This document shows positions 22,655 through 32,886 of a DNA stretch of 64,000 nt, one piece after another. Source of the DNA: Plutella xylostella. Taxonomy: Eukaryota > Arthropoda > Insecta > Lepidoptera > Plutellidae. A program made the position numbers and the translations under genes. Position 1 is the stretch's first letter, and every line of letters starts with the position of its first letter. The notes under the pieces are model-generated. The model was not told the origin of the DNA. It saw nothing but the letters and a program-made list of their open reading frames with translations, and did no database searches. Location: assembly GCF_932276165.1 (NCBI RefSeq), contig NC_063999.1:6698501-6762500 (forward strand), given 5' to 3'.

Positions 22655-25600
22655 GTGAGTACTTTAACACCACTGTCCGGCTCCAAAAGCTTTCTAAATC
22701 CAGATGTATTGGTCGCATTGTCGCTGATCTATCGACGCTCTTAATCCACGGTTTAGAGTGACCATAAAAGCGGTGAATAGACCACCAGTGTGGTCCACGG
22801 CTCAGCAGCAGTCCGCGTCGGCCCCGCCGCTTTGTGCCGTCTCCCGCATTCAAATTCTCACGGAACGGAGACAAAACCCCCGCGACAATGGCCGAACGTG
22901 AGCCGCCGACAATATGACATCTTCATAATTAATAACCTCTAGCTCATCTCGATATAATTTCCCATTTATCTTTGTGGCGAGTTCCTTCACCTCCGGCTTT
23001 TGTTGGACGTCATGAGATGTCTCAGTTTAATAATTCTGGCGGTGCACCGTTACGTTACGCATGAGTAGTGGACAATCGCTCTCTTGCATAACGCCGTCCA
23101 CAGGTGATGACGTGACCAGACTTACGCAGACACGGGAAAACATTACTAATATTACCATCTCTTTACTTTTGTACTTTACTTACAAAGTTACAACCTATAT
23201 CATGACTTACATTAACTAGAGATAATAATCTACTAAGTAGTTTTTTTTAATAAAAAACAGTCATTCCTATTGTTTCTCGCCCAATATCTATTTCGGAAAG
23301 CATCGGGCGGGCGTAACGCTCATAAACTAGACAGAGGATAATGACGAATGCGGTATATTTAGCTCTCTCGTTTGACAACTTATGAAAAGGTAGCCGGTCT
23401 TTATGACGAGTGGTCGGGCCGCTCACATTGTGTCGCATATTAAATATGTGACCGATTAATATGAGTTATTGCGTCGAACACTCGACAATGAGGTTATAAA
23501 ATCGACGTGAAGCTAGAATAGGATTAGACATGTAATAGGATGTTCTCGGGATTCGGTTTTGATAATAATTGGGCTCGAGATATGATTTATAATGGGCTCG
23601 AATAATTTATGTGGTTGTCATTGGTTGTGATACGTTTTTGGGTTCATAATTAAAGCTGTCACTCAGAGATATCTAAGCGCGCGTTCTATGTTTGCTTTTG
23701 ACTTGATGAAAAGATATTGGTGTGGAGGTGTGTAAAATTAGATTTGGTCACGTCTTCATAATTCAATGAGGGATAGGCAAACTATTTATTGATACAATGT
23801 AGCTTAGTGTGAAATCTTTAGATGTTACACACATAATAATTTGACAAATTAGTTTATCGTCAGCGCCTCTTAGGTGGACCTAAAATAAAGAAACTACTTC
23901 AATATTCCACTTCAGTCTTTTTGTGACAGTTGTGATGTGATTGAATTGGCAGTTATAACATTATTTATTTATTTATTTATAAACACTTTATTGTATAATG
24001 ATAGACACAGTTACAAAAATGGACTTAAAAGTATTAAGTATATACAGAGGCGGGCTTATTGCCAAGAAGCAATTTCTCATTATCATCGGTTCAAGCTACA
24101 TAAACAGATTTAAATTCTACAAATTTTAACCTGCAAAATGCGTCTATTCACAACTAATCTCCAATCCGCAGGTACATGAAGTATCTGTACGACTACGAGT
24201 GTGAGAAGAAGAACCTATCGACCCGCAGCGAGCTGGACGCGGCCATCGAGGGCAACAAGCGCGAGGGCCGCCGCGCCTCCGGCCAGTACGACGCGCAGGC
24301 CGCCATGGGCATGGTGAGTAGACAGTAGACACTAGGAGCGAGCTGGACGCGGCCATCGAGGGCAACAAGCGCGAGGGCCGCCGCGCCTCCGGCCAGTACG
24401 ACGCGCAGGCCGCCATGGGCATGGTGAGTAGACAGTAGACACTAGGAGCGAGCTGGACGCGGCCATCGAGGGCAACAAGCGCGAGGGCCGCCGCGCCTCC
24501 GGCCAGTACGACGCGCAGGCCGCCATGGGCATGGTAGGTCCATCCTCCACTGCTGGACAGAGGTCTCAAAAGGCTGACATTAAGAGCACCTCAACTAAAT
24601 GTCCTGAGCCTTCCACTTCCAGCCTCTGCCTTCCCACGCTACGTTAGGGTCTTCGTAGTGTCTGATCAACGGGGAGGTTCGAGTTCAATCAATCTACCAA
24701 AATCACCTTCTTACCATTGAGATACACCGATGTACCTACCTCAATCAGTAATATCCATCAGTAGTGAAACCTACTACACTTCAAAACTAACCCTCAATTT
24801 CCTTGCAGCCGCAGCTCAGCCGCGGAGTGCCGGCGTCGCTGGCGCAGCTGTCTCAACACATGCAGCCTCTCTCGCTCTCACTCGGGGGGGTGCCGCGCCT
24901 GCCCCCGCTGCCCCCGCACGCCCCTCACCTCGCCCCGCACGAGCTCGAGTACCGAGTCAGAGAGTACATGAAGCTCATTCAACAGCAACAGCGCGACTTT
25001 AGACGGAACGGTGAGTTTTTGTGTGGTTATGTCCTCCTGGTACTTTTGGCTGCGTTCAGTGGTTAGTGAGACTGAAGGGTATTTTTTTATCTTTTGCCAT
25101 AAATTTTCCAGAAATAGTTACATAGGGACTCAGATCAACTACAAATAGATTCGCAATCGCCGTGTGCACTATTCTCTTTCTCACTCAAACCATAGATGTT
25201 GCCGACAAAAAAATAAAACCTAAATATGGGGAAATTTAACTTATCATAATAACAAAAACAAAACTTGAGTATATCGTCGGTTGATAGGAAAAAGACACTA
25301 AAGGCTAATTTTTCAATAGCCAGACAAAAGTTTTGCTGGGAAATAATTTTGATGCTGTTGCGTCTCAATGTTTCTCAATGTTTGTATTACCCAGATAACA
25401 TTTATCTGAATATTGAAAAATCAGCCTTAGTGAGTTTTTCCTGTCAACCGACGATATAAGAAAAAAAACTTTACTCATACTTATTTGATTTCAATATAAT
25501 TATTTAATATACACAAACTGAGTGGATTGTATAATTCATTGTCTTCGTCCAATCGAAACCATCCTCTTCAAAATGTGCCGAACAGAATTTTTGTATGTGT

Positions 25601-27924
25601 CCTTGGTTCCCAATTTGTGCGACCGGTAATATCTATCCATTTTCTTGATATTTTTTTTTCTGTCGGAAACCTATGAAAGAGATAAATGGATGAGCATGAG
25701 CATTATAATCGTGGGCCAAATATGTGATGGGGTTTTTTTTAAAGGAAACACGTATTTCGTATCAATACAATAAACTTTATATTATACAGAAGAAATCACA
25801 CATGGAAGAAAAAAAAAGAAACGAACGTTTCCTCACAATGAGAGGCACCTCATTTGAAAGAGGAGAATGACTTCTACAAAATACAATCTTCACAAAAACC
25901 GAATTCGTGCGCCCCATTTGTAAACCCAACCCGAGTCCGTTACAATTTCTAGTATTTTCTTTGCATACTATAATATTTGTGGGTAAAATAAATTTTCAAT
26001 AACTTGCAACACCATGTGATTTGTTATGATATGGTACCTCGTAATTTTTACTTAAAACTGATACTAAAAGACCTTACAGTATTAAAATTAGTATCGTTTT
26101 ATATTAAAATCGAGCCAATAGATAGTACTATGATGAATGTAAGCTTGTTAAACTTGATAGTATCTACTTACATGTGAAAATATATCTCATCCATCATTCC
26201 ATCGTGTTTTCGTTGAATATGCTCTATACAACCGAACAAAATCCACCCACCCATGTCACACACTCGTTAAGTGATGATAATAGTCTAATAAACTTAATAA
26301 ACACCCACAAATCACTAGCAAATCAAAAATAAATAGCATTTAGAAAATTTTGTTGTAACTGTCAGCCTTTGTTTGGCACAGATTTTTCATTTGTTTCATT
26401 GTTTGGCACAGAGAACTGACGTAAACAGGCGCCTCAGCAAAAAGGACAAAAAACATTTGCAGCTTAACGTTTCTTTCTTACGCTTAATGTAGCTAAGCGT
26501 CTCTTTTTCGCAATGTCAGAACTGTCACGATTATACCCCTGTGCATAGGGACTATAATCATATTTTTTTCCTATAATAGATTTGTTCGTAGTAACAGGTA
26601 TTGTCAACAACAACCTTCATGTATTGAAAAGGATTGATAAGTTGTAAATTTTTCAATTCCAAGCTTTGACTCTAGTACTTAGTCGTATGTAAAAAAAAAA
26701 TAGTAGCTAATTAACATTAAAGCAACTAAAATTACCCATTTCTTCACAGGTTCAGAATCCCCGCCCAGCTCAAACGGGCCTCCCTCGGGGGTGATATCGC
26801 CCCGGGACGCGGCTCTGTCTGCGCTGGACGTGTCCCGCCTCACTCTGTGGTCTCTCTACAACAACAACAACAACAACTCGCCGCAGCCGGACATCGAGCC
26901 GCAACGGTTAGTTCATTACCGGTACTGATATGATCTGTATACTTTATTAGTTTATGTAAGAACAGAATTATATTATTTATAAGTAAAATATTATTGTGTA
27001 CAAAGGTGAATTTAATACAAATACTTCTACATTCTGCATTCTATACTTTTACAATGCTTTAACTGAGCAAACTAAGCAAAGCTTTTAAAAGAATAAACAT
27101 TGGGCCCAATATGCGTCCCTGTGGTTCGCCTTACAAAAAATAGAATTTATAGTCTGAAAACCATACCACTCAATCACTCTAGCCATTCCTGAAATGATAA
27201 AATTAACAAATATACCTAATATCTTTCCAGCGAGGCGCTAAACCTAAGCGAGAGTCCGAACTCGAACTCGGGTGTTTGCGTGAAGCGCGAGGCGTGCCGC
27301 TCGCCGCCGCCGCCGGCCAAGCGCCGCACCCCCGCGTCCCCCCGCGCCCCCAGCCCGCCCCCCGCGCGCCCGCACAGCCAGCCCCCGACGCCCGTCAACG
27401 GCGCGCACGGGGCCGCCTTCAAGATCACTACTAGAGGTAAGAGCTGAAGAAATTTTAGCAGCCTGCCAAAGTCCTTCGGTAGATATGGCGTCTGTACTAC
27501 ACTAAAAACCTTTATCATAATTATTTATAGCTTTCGTAAGGTCCACAGCTACATTTGCTGGTTGGTGGTCTCCTAAAGTAGCATTCTCTATCAGTTAACC
27601 TTGGGTCATATTGAAAAAGTGTTTGGTATACCTAATGCGATAAGCTTAGACTTTAGAAGAAAGAAGATTCTCTATATATAAACCTAAATTACATACATAA
27701 CTTTTCCCGTAATATAAAATATTCTGATTTACCCAGCAGGTTCCTTATATAATTTGTATACACTTTATTAACAATCCGCTTCTCTTCCAGGTGACGCCAA
27801 CACAGGCGACCAGCAACTAGTGGTATCCATAGAGCTGAACGGAGTCACCTACGAGGGCGTCCTGTTCCCTTCAGCACAGAACGGAAGTTCACCATCCACA
27901 CAACACAGGCCCATGGTCTCCTAG
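22471..27924 (+). CDS. retn: retained / dead ringer (ARID3-type transcription factor), six 3'-terminal coding exons, 5' part outside the window
   Basis: Coding exons are 22471-22654, 24172-24313, 24809-25010, 26750-26906, 27231-27436 and 27791-27924 (1025 coding bases, about 340 residues). All introns are GT-AG and every split codon joins in frame. The protein starts inside the ARID DNA-binding domain (GTPINRLPIMAKSVLDLYEL, then KKLWQEIIKG and YMKYLYDYECEKKNLS). It continues through a Gln/Pro-rich linker, a helical segment HELEYRVREYMKLIQQQQRD, an Asn run, a block starting EALNLSES followed by a basic, Pro-rich PPPPAKRR region, and ends with QLVVSIELNGVTYEGVLFP, the REKLES-beta-type motif that separates ARID3 proteins from other ARID families. 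In Drosophila the orthologue is a nuclear AT-rich DNA-binding activator/corepressor used in embryonic patterning, neuronal pathfinding and courtship behaviour. The N-terminus and the first part of ARID lie upstream of the window. Identity is secure; the function in this species is inferred from the family. Confidence 0.95.
22655..24171 (+). other. retn: retn intron interrupting the ARID domain
   Basis: A GT-AG intron of 1517 bases splits a Gln codon. It contains one (TTTA)n-type repeat near its 3' end (23965-24095). The open frame 22437-22874 on the minus strand mirrors the ARID exon and is not a gene. Confidence 0.85.
23965..24095 (-). repeat. (TTTA)n-ended dispersed repeat, variant type
   Basis: It begins with four atttatt-type units, then aaacactttattgtataatg and aggcgggcttattgcc. 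The variant at 47548-47680 shares the (a/g)ggcggacttattgc segment. It ends 76 bases before the acceptor of the second visible retn exon. Confidence 0.5.
24172..24313 (+). CDS. retn: retn exon encoding the end of ARID and the extended-ARID tail
   Basis: The acceptor is ccgcag and the first base completes the Gln codon. The exon reads YMKYLYDYECEKKNLSTRSE and then a basic stretch (NKREGRRASGQY), ending ATGGGCATG before the donor gtgagt at 24314. It is 142 bases long and ends in phase 0, which fits the next exon. Other ARID3 proteins that I recall have Pro where this one has Asp (LYDYEC). The last 87 bases of the exon plus 23 intron bases are repeated exactly downstream (see the tandem repeat entry), so three copies of the exon end and three potential donors lie within 220 bases. 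Confidence 0.93.
24227..24534 (+). repeat. exact 110-bp tandem repeat spanning a retn exon/intron boundary (2.8 copies)
   Basis: The unit starts agcgagctggacgcgg and runs through the exon end, the gtgagt donor and 17 further intron bases. Units begin at 24227, 24337 and 24447; the ATGG at the junction recurs at 24311, 24421 and 24531, exactly 110 bases apart. By eye the copies are identical. The third copy diverges right after its donor (gtaggt instead of gtgagt). The extra copies have no acceptor that would restore the frame, and read-through meets TAG 12 bases past the first donor. So only the first copy should be spliced, unless the downstream donors are used, which would insert out-of-frame sequence. 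Confidence 0.95.
24535..24808 (+). other. retn: remaining intron between the tandem repeat and the next retn exon
   Basis: It begins with ggtccatcctccactgctgg, which resembles the 3' end of the LINE tails elsewhere in the window. The rest is unremarkable, up to the acceptor ccttgcag. Confidence 0.4.
24809..25010 (+). CDS. retn: retn exon with Pro/Leu-rich linker and REKLES-alpha-like helix
   Basis: The acceptor is ccttgcag and the donor gtgagt at 25011. The exon starts in phase 0 with PQLSRGVPASLAQLSQ and ends AACG, so a Gly codon is split with the next exon. A low-complexity Leu/Pro segment is followed by a charged amphipathic helix (HELEYRVREYMKLIQQQQRD). That helix occupies the place where Drosophila Retn has a comparable MMEYLQLIQ-type helix after its ARID domain. 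Family knowledge assigns this region to the REKLES module used for self-association and localisation; that role here is inference. Confidence 0.9.
25011..26749 (+). other. retn: retn intron containing a MITE
   Basis: A GT-AG intron of 1739 bases. It carries the MITE at 25270-25458. A short direct repeat of gtttggcacag lies near 26372-26412. Otherwise it is AT-rich and featureless. Confidence 0.8.
25270..25458. mobile_element. TATATCGTCGGTTGA MITE
   Basis: About 40-base inverted termini: tatatcgtcggttgatagga at the left, mirrored by tcctgtcaaccgacgatata at the right. It is 189 bases long, with a TA-type target. Its interior (gataaaagtt..ctgg, aattctgatgctgt) resembles a stretch at about 45520-45570. 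Confidence 0.75.
26750..26906 (+). CDS. retn: retn exon with Ser/Pro segment and Asn run
   Basis: The acceptor is tcttcacag and the donor gttagt at 26907. The exon encodes GSESPPSSNG, then ALSALDVSRLTLWSLYNNNN with six Asn in all, then SPQPDIEPQR. An alanine/leucine-rich segment leading into a WxxY plus Asn run has a counterpart in Drosophila Retn, which supports homology beyond the ARID domain. The Asn codons are a pure AAC run and could vary in length between individuals. Confidence 0.9.
26907..27230 (+). other. retn: retn intron, no recognisable feature
   Basis: A GT-AG intron of 324 bases between the Asn-run exon and the Pro/Arg-rich exon. Confidence 0.8.
27231..27436 (+). CDS. retn: retn exon with basic Pro/Arg-rich segment
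   Basis: The acceptor is tctttccag and the donor gtaaga at 27437. The exon completes an Arg codon and reads EALNLSESPN, a short VKREA segment, then PPPPAKRRTP and a long Pro/Arg/Ser run ending KITTRG. The LNLS(E/D)SP block and the PPPAKR block both occur in Drosophila Retn in this order. The exon is strongly GC-rich (Pro and Ala codons ending in G or C) compared with its flanking introns. The KRR cluster could serve as a nuclear localisation signal. Confidence 0.9.
27437..27790 (+). other. retn: retn intron, no recognisable feature
   Basis: The last GT-AG intron, 354 bases. It has an ordinary polypyrimidine tract before tctcttccag. Confidence 0.8.
27791..27924 (+). CDS. retn: retn terminal coding exon with REKLES-beta motif and stop
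   Basis: The acceptor is tctcttccag. The exon encodes GDANTGDQQLVVSIELNG, VTYEGVLFP, a short Ser/Gln tail and PMVS, followed by TAG at 27922-27924. The (I/V)ELNGVxYxGVL signature is the C-terminal REKLES-beta element of ARID3 proteins. The tail after it is short compared with the long acidic tail of Drosophila Retn, as in other compact insect orthologues. Confidence 0.92.
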
Positions 27925-29850
27925 ACGACCAGCCCAGCGGTCCCCCAGGACCTTACAGTGTAGCCTAGAACAAGGGTCAACAGAAGTTGGTTAAAGATTG
28001 CAACGTTCGGTCCGGGCAACTTTGTTTGTGTCCGGTTCTTTGCTTCTCTGATATGCCTTTGGAGACAGAATTGCAGTATTAAGTGGGATGTTTTGGTCCA
28101 TGTGTAAGCTATAAAAGCGTACATGTTGATTAGAAGCGGGTTTGTTGGTTTGCACAAGCAGAATAATGGCGAAGGATACATTAGAGGAGTATAGGGTTTT
28201 CGGACAGTAAAGTAAAATTACCCCGATTTTTTTATTCATTTTGGTGTAGAAAACTATCATCATCGTTTTGTAATACGTCATTCATTGCACTAATTTTAGT
28301 AGACGGTTGGGGTATTAGTGAAACCAAAGTTAGCTTTAAAAAGGCAGTTACATGTAGGTAAAAAAGTAGTGTCGAAATCATGGATTTTGAGATTGCTGAT
28401 TCAAGAATTATCTGAAGTGTAAGCCAGGTAGAACAGTCAACGTATCTCTATCTTGACTATGAATAGATCTCAAGAACCGTTTGGCCAAAACAGACACCGA
28501 CATCCAACCTGCCTAACGTTGATCGGACGACTGCCATCTCTAACCAACTTCTGTCAGACCAAATTGAATTTTTAATTTTCGAATTGACAAAAGCAAAATT
28601 TGATTCTTTAGTACAAAAAGTTTTTCTACATGCGATGTTTGAAATTTTTACTCCAGAATTTGTTTTCGTTTTAAATGTGATTAAGTTTTATCTTGGATAT
28701 TTTCATTTATTTATAGTGATTATTTTTAATGTTTTATACGATGTCACTGCCTTGAGGGAAAGCCGAGTTATTTGAGTGAAAATAACACCAGTTTTTCCTT
28801 CTTAACATTTATGTTTCCGAGCATAATTTTAATATTTTTGTATGGCATGTAGAAATTGATACTGATTTTTTGTAAATATAGTTTTGTGACTATATATTAT
28901 TTATATTTTAAATATAAGTGGGTGACAGATGAATGGTGTCTTCGTGGTTGAAGAGAGGATGATAGATGGCTCGTTGTGTTTTGATGTACATTTTTGTAAA
29001 TAGTTACGTTATTTTAGATATTTTGTTTTATGCTAACTTGGATACACCGCTATACAATATGTAGAATGTGTAGGCGATTATATACTTCATATTTTATTCA
29101 GAATAATGACTAACAGGACACAAGGTTTAGTGCTACAGTAACAGACTTGTGTATGCCTACCTTAAAGTTCGTTAGTTATTTTTATGAATAAGGGGGTTAC
29201 TTCTTTGTAATTGAATGTGCATATATTTTATGTGCCTAATAATTGAAAAGCTTCAGTATTGTACTTAGGGTTAATTTATAAACTGAAAAGGTTTATAGAT
29301 GCATTAAGATGCCAGTTTTAGAGACGATAGTACGTATTTAATGTTCAATATTAATGATAATCACGGTATCAATCGAATATTTATGTAATTTTCCATAGTT
29401 GTAAGCGTAGATTTATCGCCATTGCTTCATGGTCTAGCCTACAAACAGAGTCGGCCATAATTTGAGATAGTATGATAATTAATTAAACCAAATTAAATAA
29501 ATATGTGCAATTTTAAATTACTTACGTGCAATGTCACTGAAAAATTCATTATTTCGTGACAAAGCACCAGATTTTAATGTAAAGACATGGTAAATTTTTA
29601 GAAAATTATAAGTACTTAAATCACAATACAAGTTAAGATTTAACTAAATAAATAGATGTGCCACGACCTAGGTAGAATGGCGTGATTCTAAAAGGAATTA
29701 GGTAGTTAGTGTAAACGCAACTTAATAAAAATTGGCTTTTTACATATCGAAAGCTGTACAGTTGTGCTTCAGTAGACTGAACATAGATTTAATTTTTAAT
29801 CTTCGAATAAATACTTTATAAATAGTGATAAATAAATGTTTTTAACTTAA
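27925..29850 (+). other. retn: probable retn 3' UTR
   Basis: AT-rich sequence follows the retn stop with no further open frame. AATAAA signals occur at 29496, 29647, 29724, 29806 and 29831, so the cleavage site is probably between about 29.52 and 29.86 kb. No transcript evidence is available and the end is an estimate. No repeat family recognised elsewhere in the window interrupts this interval, as expected for a maintained UTR. Confidence 0.45.
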
Positions 29851-30180
29851 ATGAAAATAAGGTTTTTATAGATTGATGTTTAAAATTTTAATTATCTGTG
29901 GTAGTTATCGAGCCATAGGGTTCGTTTCGTACCTACATATGTATGTAGAATATGATAAGTACATTCCCGACAATGTACATAATGTTAGAACAACTTGGTA
30001 CTCAAACAGGCCTACATTGTATCGCGGCCGTAATATCTTAATAAACCAAATATTGCACTAAAATTTGTCATGTATTCGACTTATATGTGAATAAAATATT
30101 ATGAATAATTTCAATGCCTTTTTGGTTTTTTCCTGGTTGTTTGACATAAAATTATACCTACCTAGGTACATATACCTACC

Positions 30181-30285
30181 TATACCTTTTTCCACGAGGA
30201 AAGACAGCTGATACAAACAAAAACTTCCCTTATTCGAATGTAATAAGGGTCCTGTCAGATGTCTTTCCCCGTGAAACAAGGTATA
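30181..30285. mobile_element. 105-bp palindromic MITE (TATACCTTGTTTCACGG), copy 1
   Basis: Ends tataccttttt.ccacg and cgtgaaacaaggtata. The inner part has nested inverted segments (agacagctgatac, cttattcg/cgaatgtaataag). It is the inverse of the copy at 40731-40835 and the two are the same length. A diverged relative lies at about 54314-54422. Confidence 0.75.
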
Positions 30286-30654
30286 GTGCCTATCGTCCAA
30301 CGGTGTAAAAAATAATGGCAGGAAATCTACCTAATAGAAGAGCGACTTTCGCATTGAGATTGTGCTCTTGGTGATGAAGGCATGTTCTCTTACTATTTCC
30401 TAGCAGAATATACAGGGTGTTAAAGATACTTGAGGTAGCAACCATAAACCATAGAAACCATAACCGTTTTAGCAAAAATTCAACTGTTTTTGCCTACTTA
30501 CCTATACGAAAATTATTTATTTTTACCAAAAAAAATTACTCACGTGTTAGGAAAAAAAAGTAAGTATATTATGAAGTATTGGTTAAGTATATGTACCTAA
30601 CTTACGTACGTAAGGTACTTAATTCAAATAATTTGGACGGGATTATAATATATA
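30286..30654. other. no gene; a lone tacagggtgt motif
   Basis: AT-rich, non-coding. tatacagggtgt at about 30411 resembles the outer end of the fold-back element at 41744 but has no partner here. Confidence 0.3.
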
Positions 30655-30900
30655 GCTGTTCCCGCGCGCTTCGCTTCGCCTTAAAAAGTTTTCCCGTGGG
30701 AATTCCGGGATAAAAAGTAGCCTATGTTCTTTCCCAGGGTCAACACCGTATGTATACCAAATTTCATTCAAATCCGTTCAGTAGTTTTTGCGTGAAAGAG
30801 TAACAGACAGACAGACAGACTGACAGACAGACAGAAAGACACAGTTACTTTCGCATTTATAATATTAGTTAGGATTAGTTAGGATTAGGATTATTAGGAT
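30655..30900 (+). mobile_element. GCTGTTCCCGCGCGCTTCGC repeat, copy 1 (probable non-LTR 3' end)
   Basis: It reads gctgttcccgcgcgcttcgc, gggaattccgggataaaaag, aaatttcattcaaatccgtt, a gaca run, then a tail of repeated ttaggatt units. Copies occur at 53782-54014 (+) and 57237-57442 (-). The variable-copy short tandem tail fits an RTE-like retroposon, though this assignment is tentative. The ttaggat units are tail slippage, not telomere. Confidence 0.65.
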
Positions 30901-31555
30901 GTATAGGAATGGAATGGTTAGCAAGGGCTCTCGCACTAGGATACTTTCTGTACTTGTGCCATGAGAATCAGTAGGCAGAAAGTAACATTTGAAATACAGG
31001 TGGGTAAATACGTTTACAACATTATAGATAAAGTAAAGTGAAGTAGGATCTATGTAAAAGTCTAGGACCTCTGAACCAACTGAGTCCAGTCCAACATTCT
31101 ACAAAGCTCCATCTATCAGTTAATAAGTGAACCTTGTTGGCATGTTGGCTTTTACAGCTACTAAATTTAAAACGTATGCTAGTTCCAATTCTAGATGGCG
31201 CTGTAGTAACAAGTTTGATAATCCTGCAATAGATGTCATTGATCCAATTTTTGGGTATCGTAGCCAATAAAATAAATTAATTCTAGACTATTATAATAAC
31301 ATAAAGTCTAATCTAATCTCTTTATTTTCTACATCCATAAGTAAAAAAGTTGTCAAATTACCTAAGTGTATCTTTAGTGAATCTTATAATGTCAGTTTCA
31401 TCATTGTGTATTTGACTAAGTATCTTTCTGTCTGTTGGTCCGTAGATCTATTACACCTGAAAGCTGCTTTAATATGAAACTAGTAGGTAGGTACCACAGG
31501 TACTATTGATATTCATTATGAACCGGTTTTTAATTGTCATACAAAAATGTAAACG
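30901..31555. other. no recognisable gene or element
   Basis: Unremarkable AT-rich DNA. The minus-strand frame 31022-31267 has no family resemblance. Confidence 0.3.
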
Positions 31556-31720
31556 ACTGGAGACCACGATCAGACTAAACGTAGCATGGGACGCCCTTCG
31601 GTCCGCTGAAAGGACAGGAAAGAAAGCCGGTTGAGGCGTTGTTGTGAGGTTCCGTGCTGCAAGATTCCAGTAGAGCAGTGGATGAATATGAGCTGATGGT
31701 GATGATTATAAGCCGGCCCA
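31556..31720 (+). mobile_element. decayed LINE tail
   Basis: ggagaccacgatcagactaa, acgtagcatgggacgccctt and gcagtggatgaatatgagctg align with the C-terminal end of the LINE at 15350-15640. Several indels. It ends with gatggtgatgatta. Confidence 0.55.
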
Positions 31721-31861
31721 AAACCACAGCCAAAACATAGAAATTTCGACTTTTCTAACACAAACATTCAAAAATAAACTAGTGTGTTTGTCGTCAATTT
31801 ATTAAGTAGGTAAGTAATTTCATATTATTTTATGTTGAAATAACATGAAAAAATATGATAA

Positions 31862-31950
31862 GAGAAAGTTTAGCGTGGGACACCCGCCGGCCTGCTGGGC
31901 CGTTGACCTTAGACAGCAGGTGGTTGTGGTTGGTGGAATTATGGTTTAAA
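31862..31950 (+). mobile_element. short decayed LINE fragment
   Basis: gcgtgggacacccgccggcc and gaccttagacagcaggtggt correspond to the VGRPPARWTDDLRRVAG-coding segment of the same LINE family. Confidence 0.4.
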
Positions 31951-32004
31951 AGGAGATGATTGTTGAATTTTCCTACATCTACATAATAGAAGGTAAATCA
32001 TATG

Positions 32005-32268
32005 TTAAAGCTTAAGCTTAAGTGGCAGTGGGCTGGTCACATCTCTCGAAGTACCGATGACCGATGGGGTAAACGTGTTCTGGAGTGGAGGCCGCGACTA
32101 GGCAAACGTAGTGTGGGACGCCCTCCGGCTAAATGGGGTGACGACTTGCGATAGGTGGCTGTTTATGATTGGATGCGGAAAGCTAAAGATCGCATCCAGT
32201 GGCGTGCTTTGGGAGAGCCCTACGTCCAGCAGTGGACTGCTATAGGCTGATGATGATGAATATGTTAA
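32005..32268 (+). mobile_element. LINE tail, C-terminal RT-ORF fragment
   Basis: It encodes KLKWQWAGHISRSTDDRWGK, a GRPPAKWGDDLR-like segment and KAKDRIQWRALGEPYVQQW with one internal stop, then ataggctgatgatgatga. It belongs to a subfamily distinct from 15350-15640 and closer to the tails at 49597 and 56790. Confidence 0.75.
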
Positions 32269-32269
32269 A

Positions 32270-32640
32270 TCGTCATTACCAATATGGCACTACAAAAGGC
32301 ATGCCATAGATATATTTAAACTATGAAAAACAGATTCAGACTTTCGGGATTCAAAACTGTTCTAAAAAGTCCTAATTATTTTCTAATAACTTCAACCAAT
32401 TAGTACCTATACCTACTACACCTACCCACAGCAGACACTACGTTATGTTAGGTATTAGTAGGCACTCAACAACCAGACCTAATAACAATAACTAAACCCA
32501 GCCACAAACTAATCGATTCGCACAACAGACATTATAAAGCATCGCTTTATTTACATACTAACGACCTAACCGTATTAAAAGTCAGGCGGGGTGTATCTAG
32601 CAAAGTGGTTATACAAACATTTTTCATACTCGCCTTTTCA
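32270..32640. other. no recognisable feature
   Basis: AT-rich, non-coding, directly upstream of the GC-rich promoter-like block. Confidence 0.3.
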
Positions 32641-32886
32641 GGCGCCGGGTAGTTCAGGAGCTAGTGAGCTATTGATGCGAGGAGTTGAACCAGTGAGCTG
32701 TTTAGTTCAGTCTGCTCAACTCTGCTCAGTCGACACGCGGCCGCCGTTGAGAGCGCACGTCGCGTCGGTCCCACTAGCTATCGCCTATCGTGCTTACCAT
32801 CCAGTGTAAATAGACCTTCGGTCCCCCCCTGTGTTTGTTGTTTCGATGTGCCTCCGGGGTTCAGGAAAGACTGCGGGAGGTCAAGT
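32641..32886 (+). promoter_or_regulatory. candidate promoter and non-coding first exon of another gene
   Basis: An abrupt GC-rich block in AT-rich DNA. Arthropod initiator-like TCAGTC occurs at 32707-32712 and again at 32726-32731. The block ends at a good splice donor (gtgagt at 32887) after gggaggtcaagt. The open frame 32591-32809 crosses the presumed start point and has no homology I recognise. If real, the rest of the gene lies downstream beyond what I can identify. Confidence 0.35.

Noticed and set aside
22437..22874. 145-codon minus-strand open frame
   Set aside because: It is the antisense shadow of the retn ARID exon and its GC-rich codons.
24144..24569. Minus-strand open frame with internal repeats
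   Set aside because: The repeated peptide is the antisense of the 110-bp retn exon triplication, not a repeat protein.
30866..30900. Insect telomeric (TTAGG)n
   Set aside because: Only a few irregular ttaggat units, and they form the tail of a repeat whose other copies have the same tail with different unit numbers.
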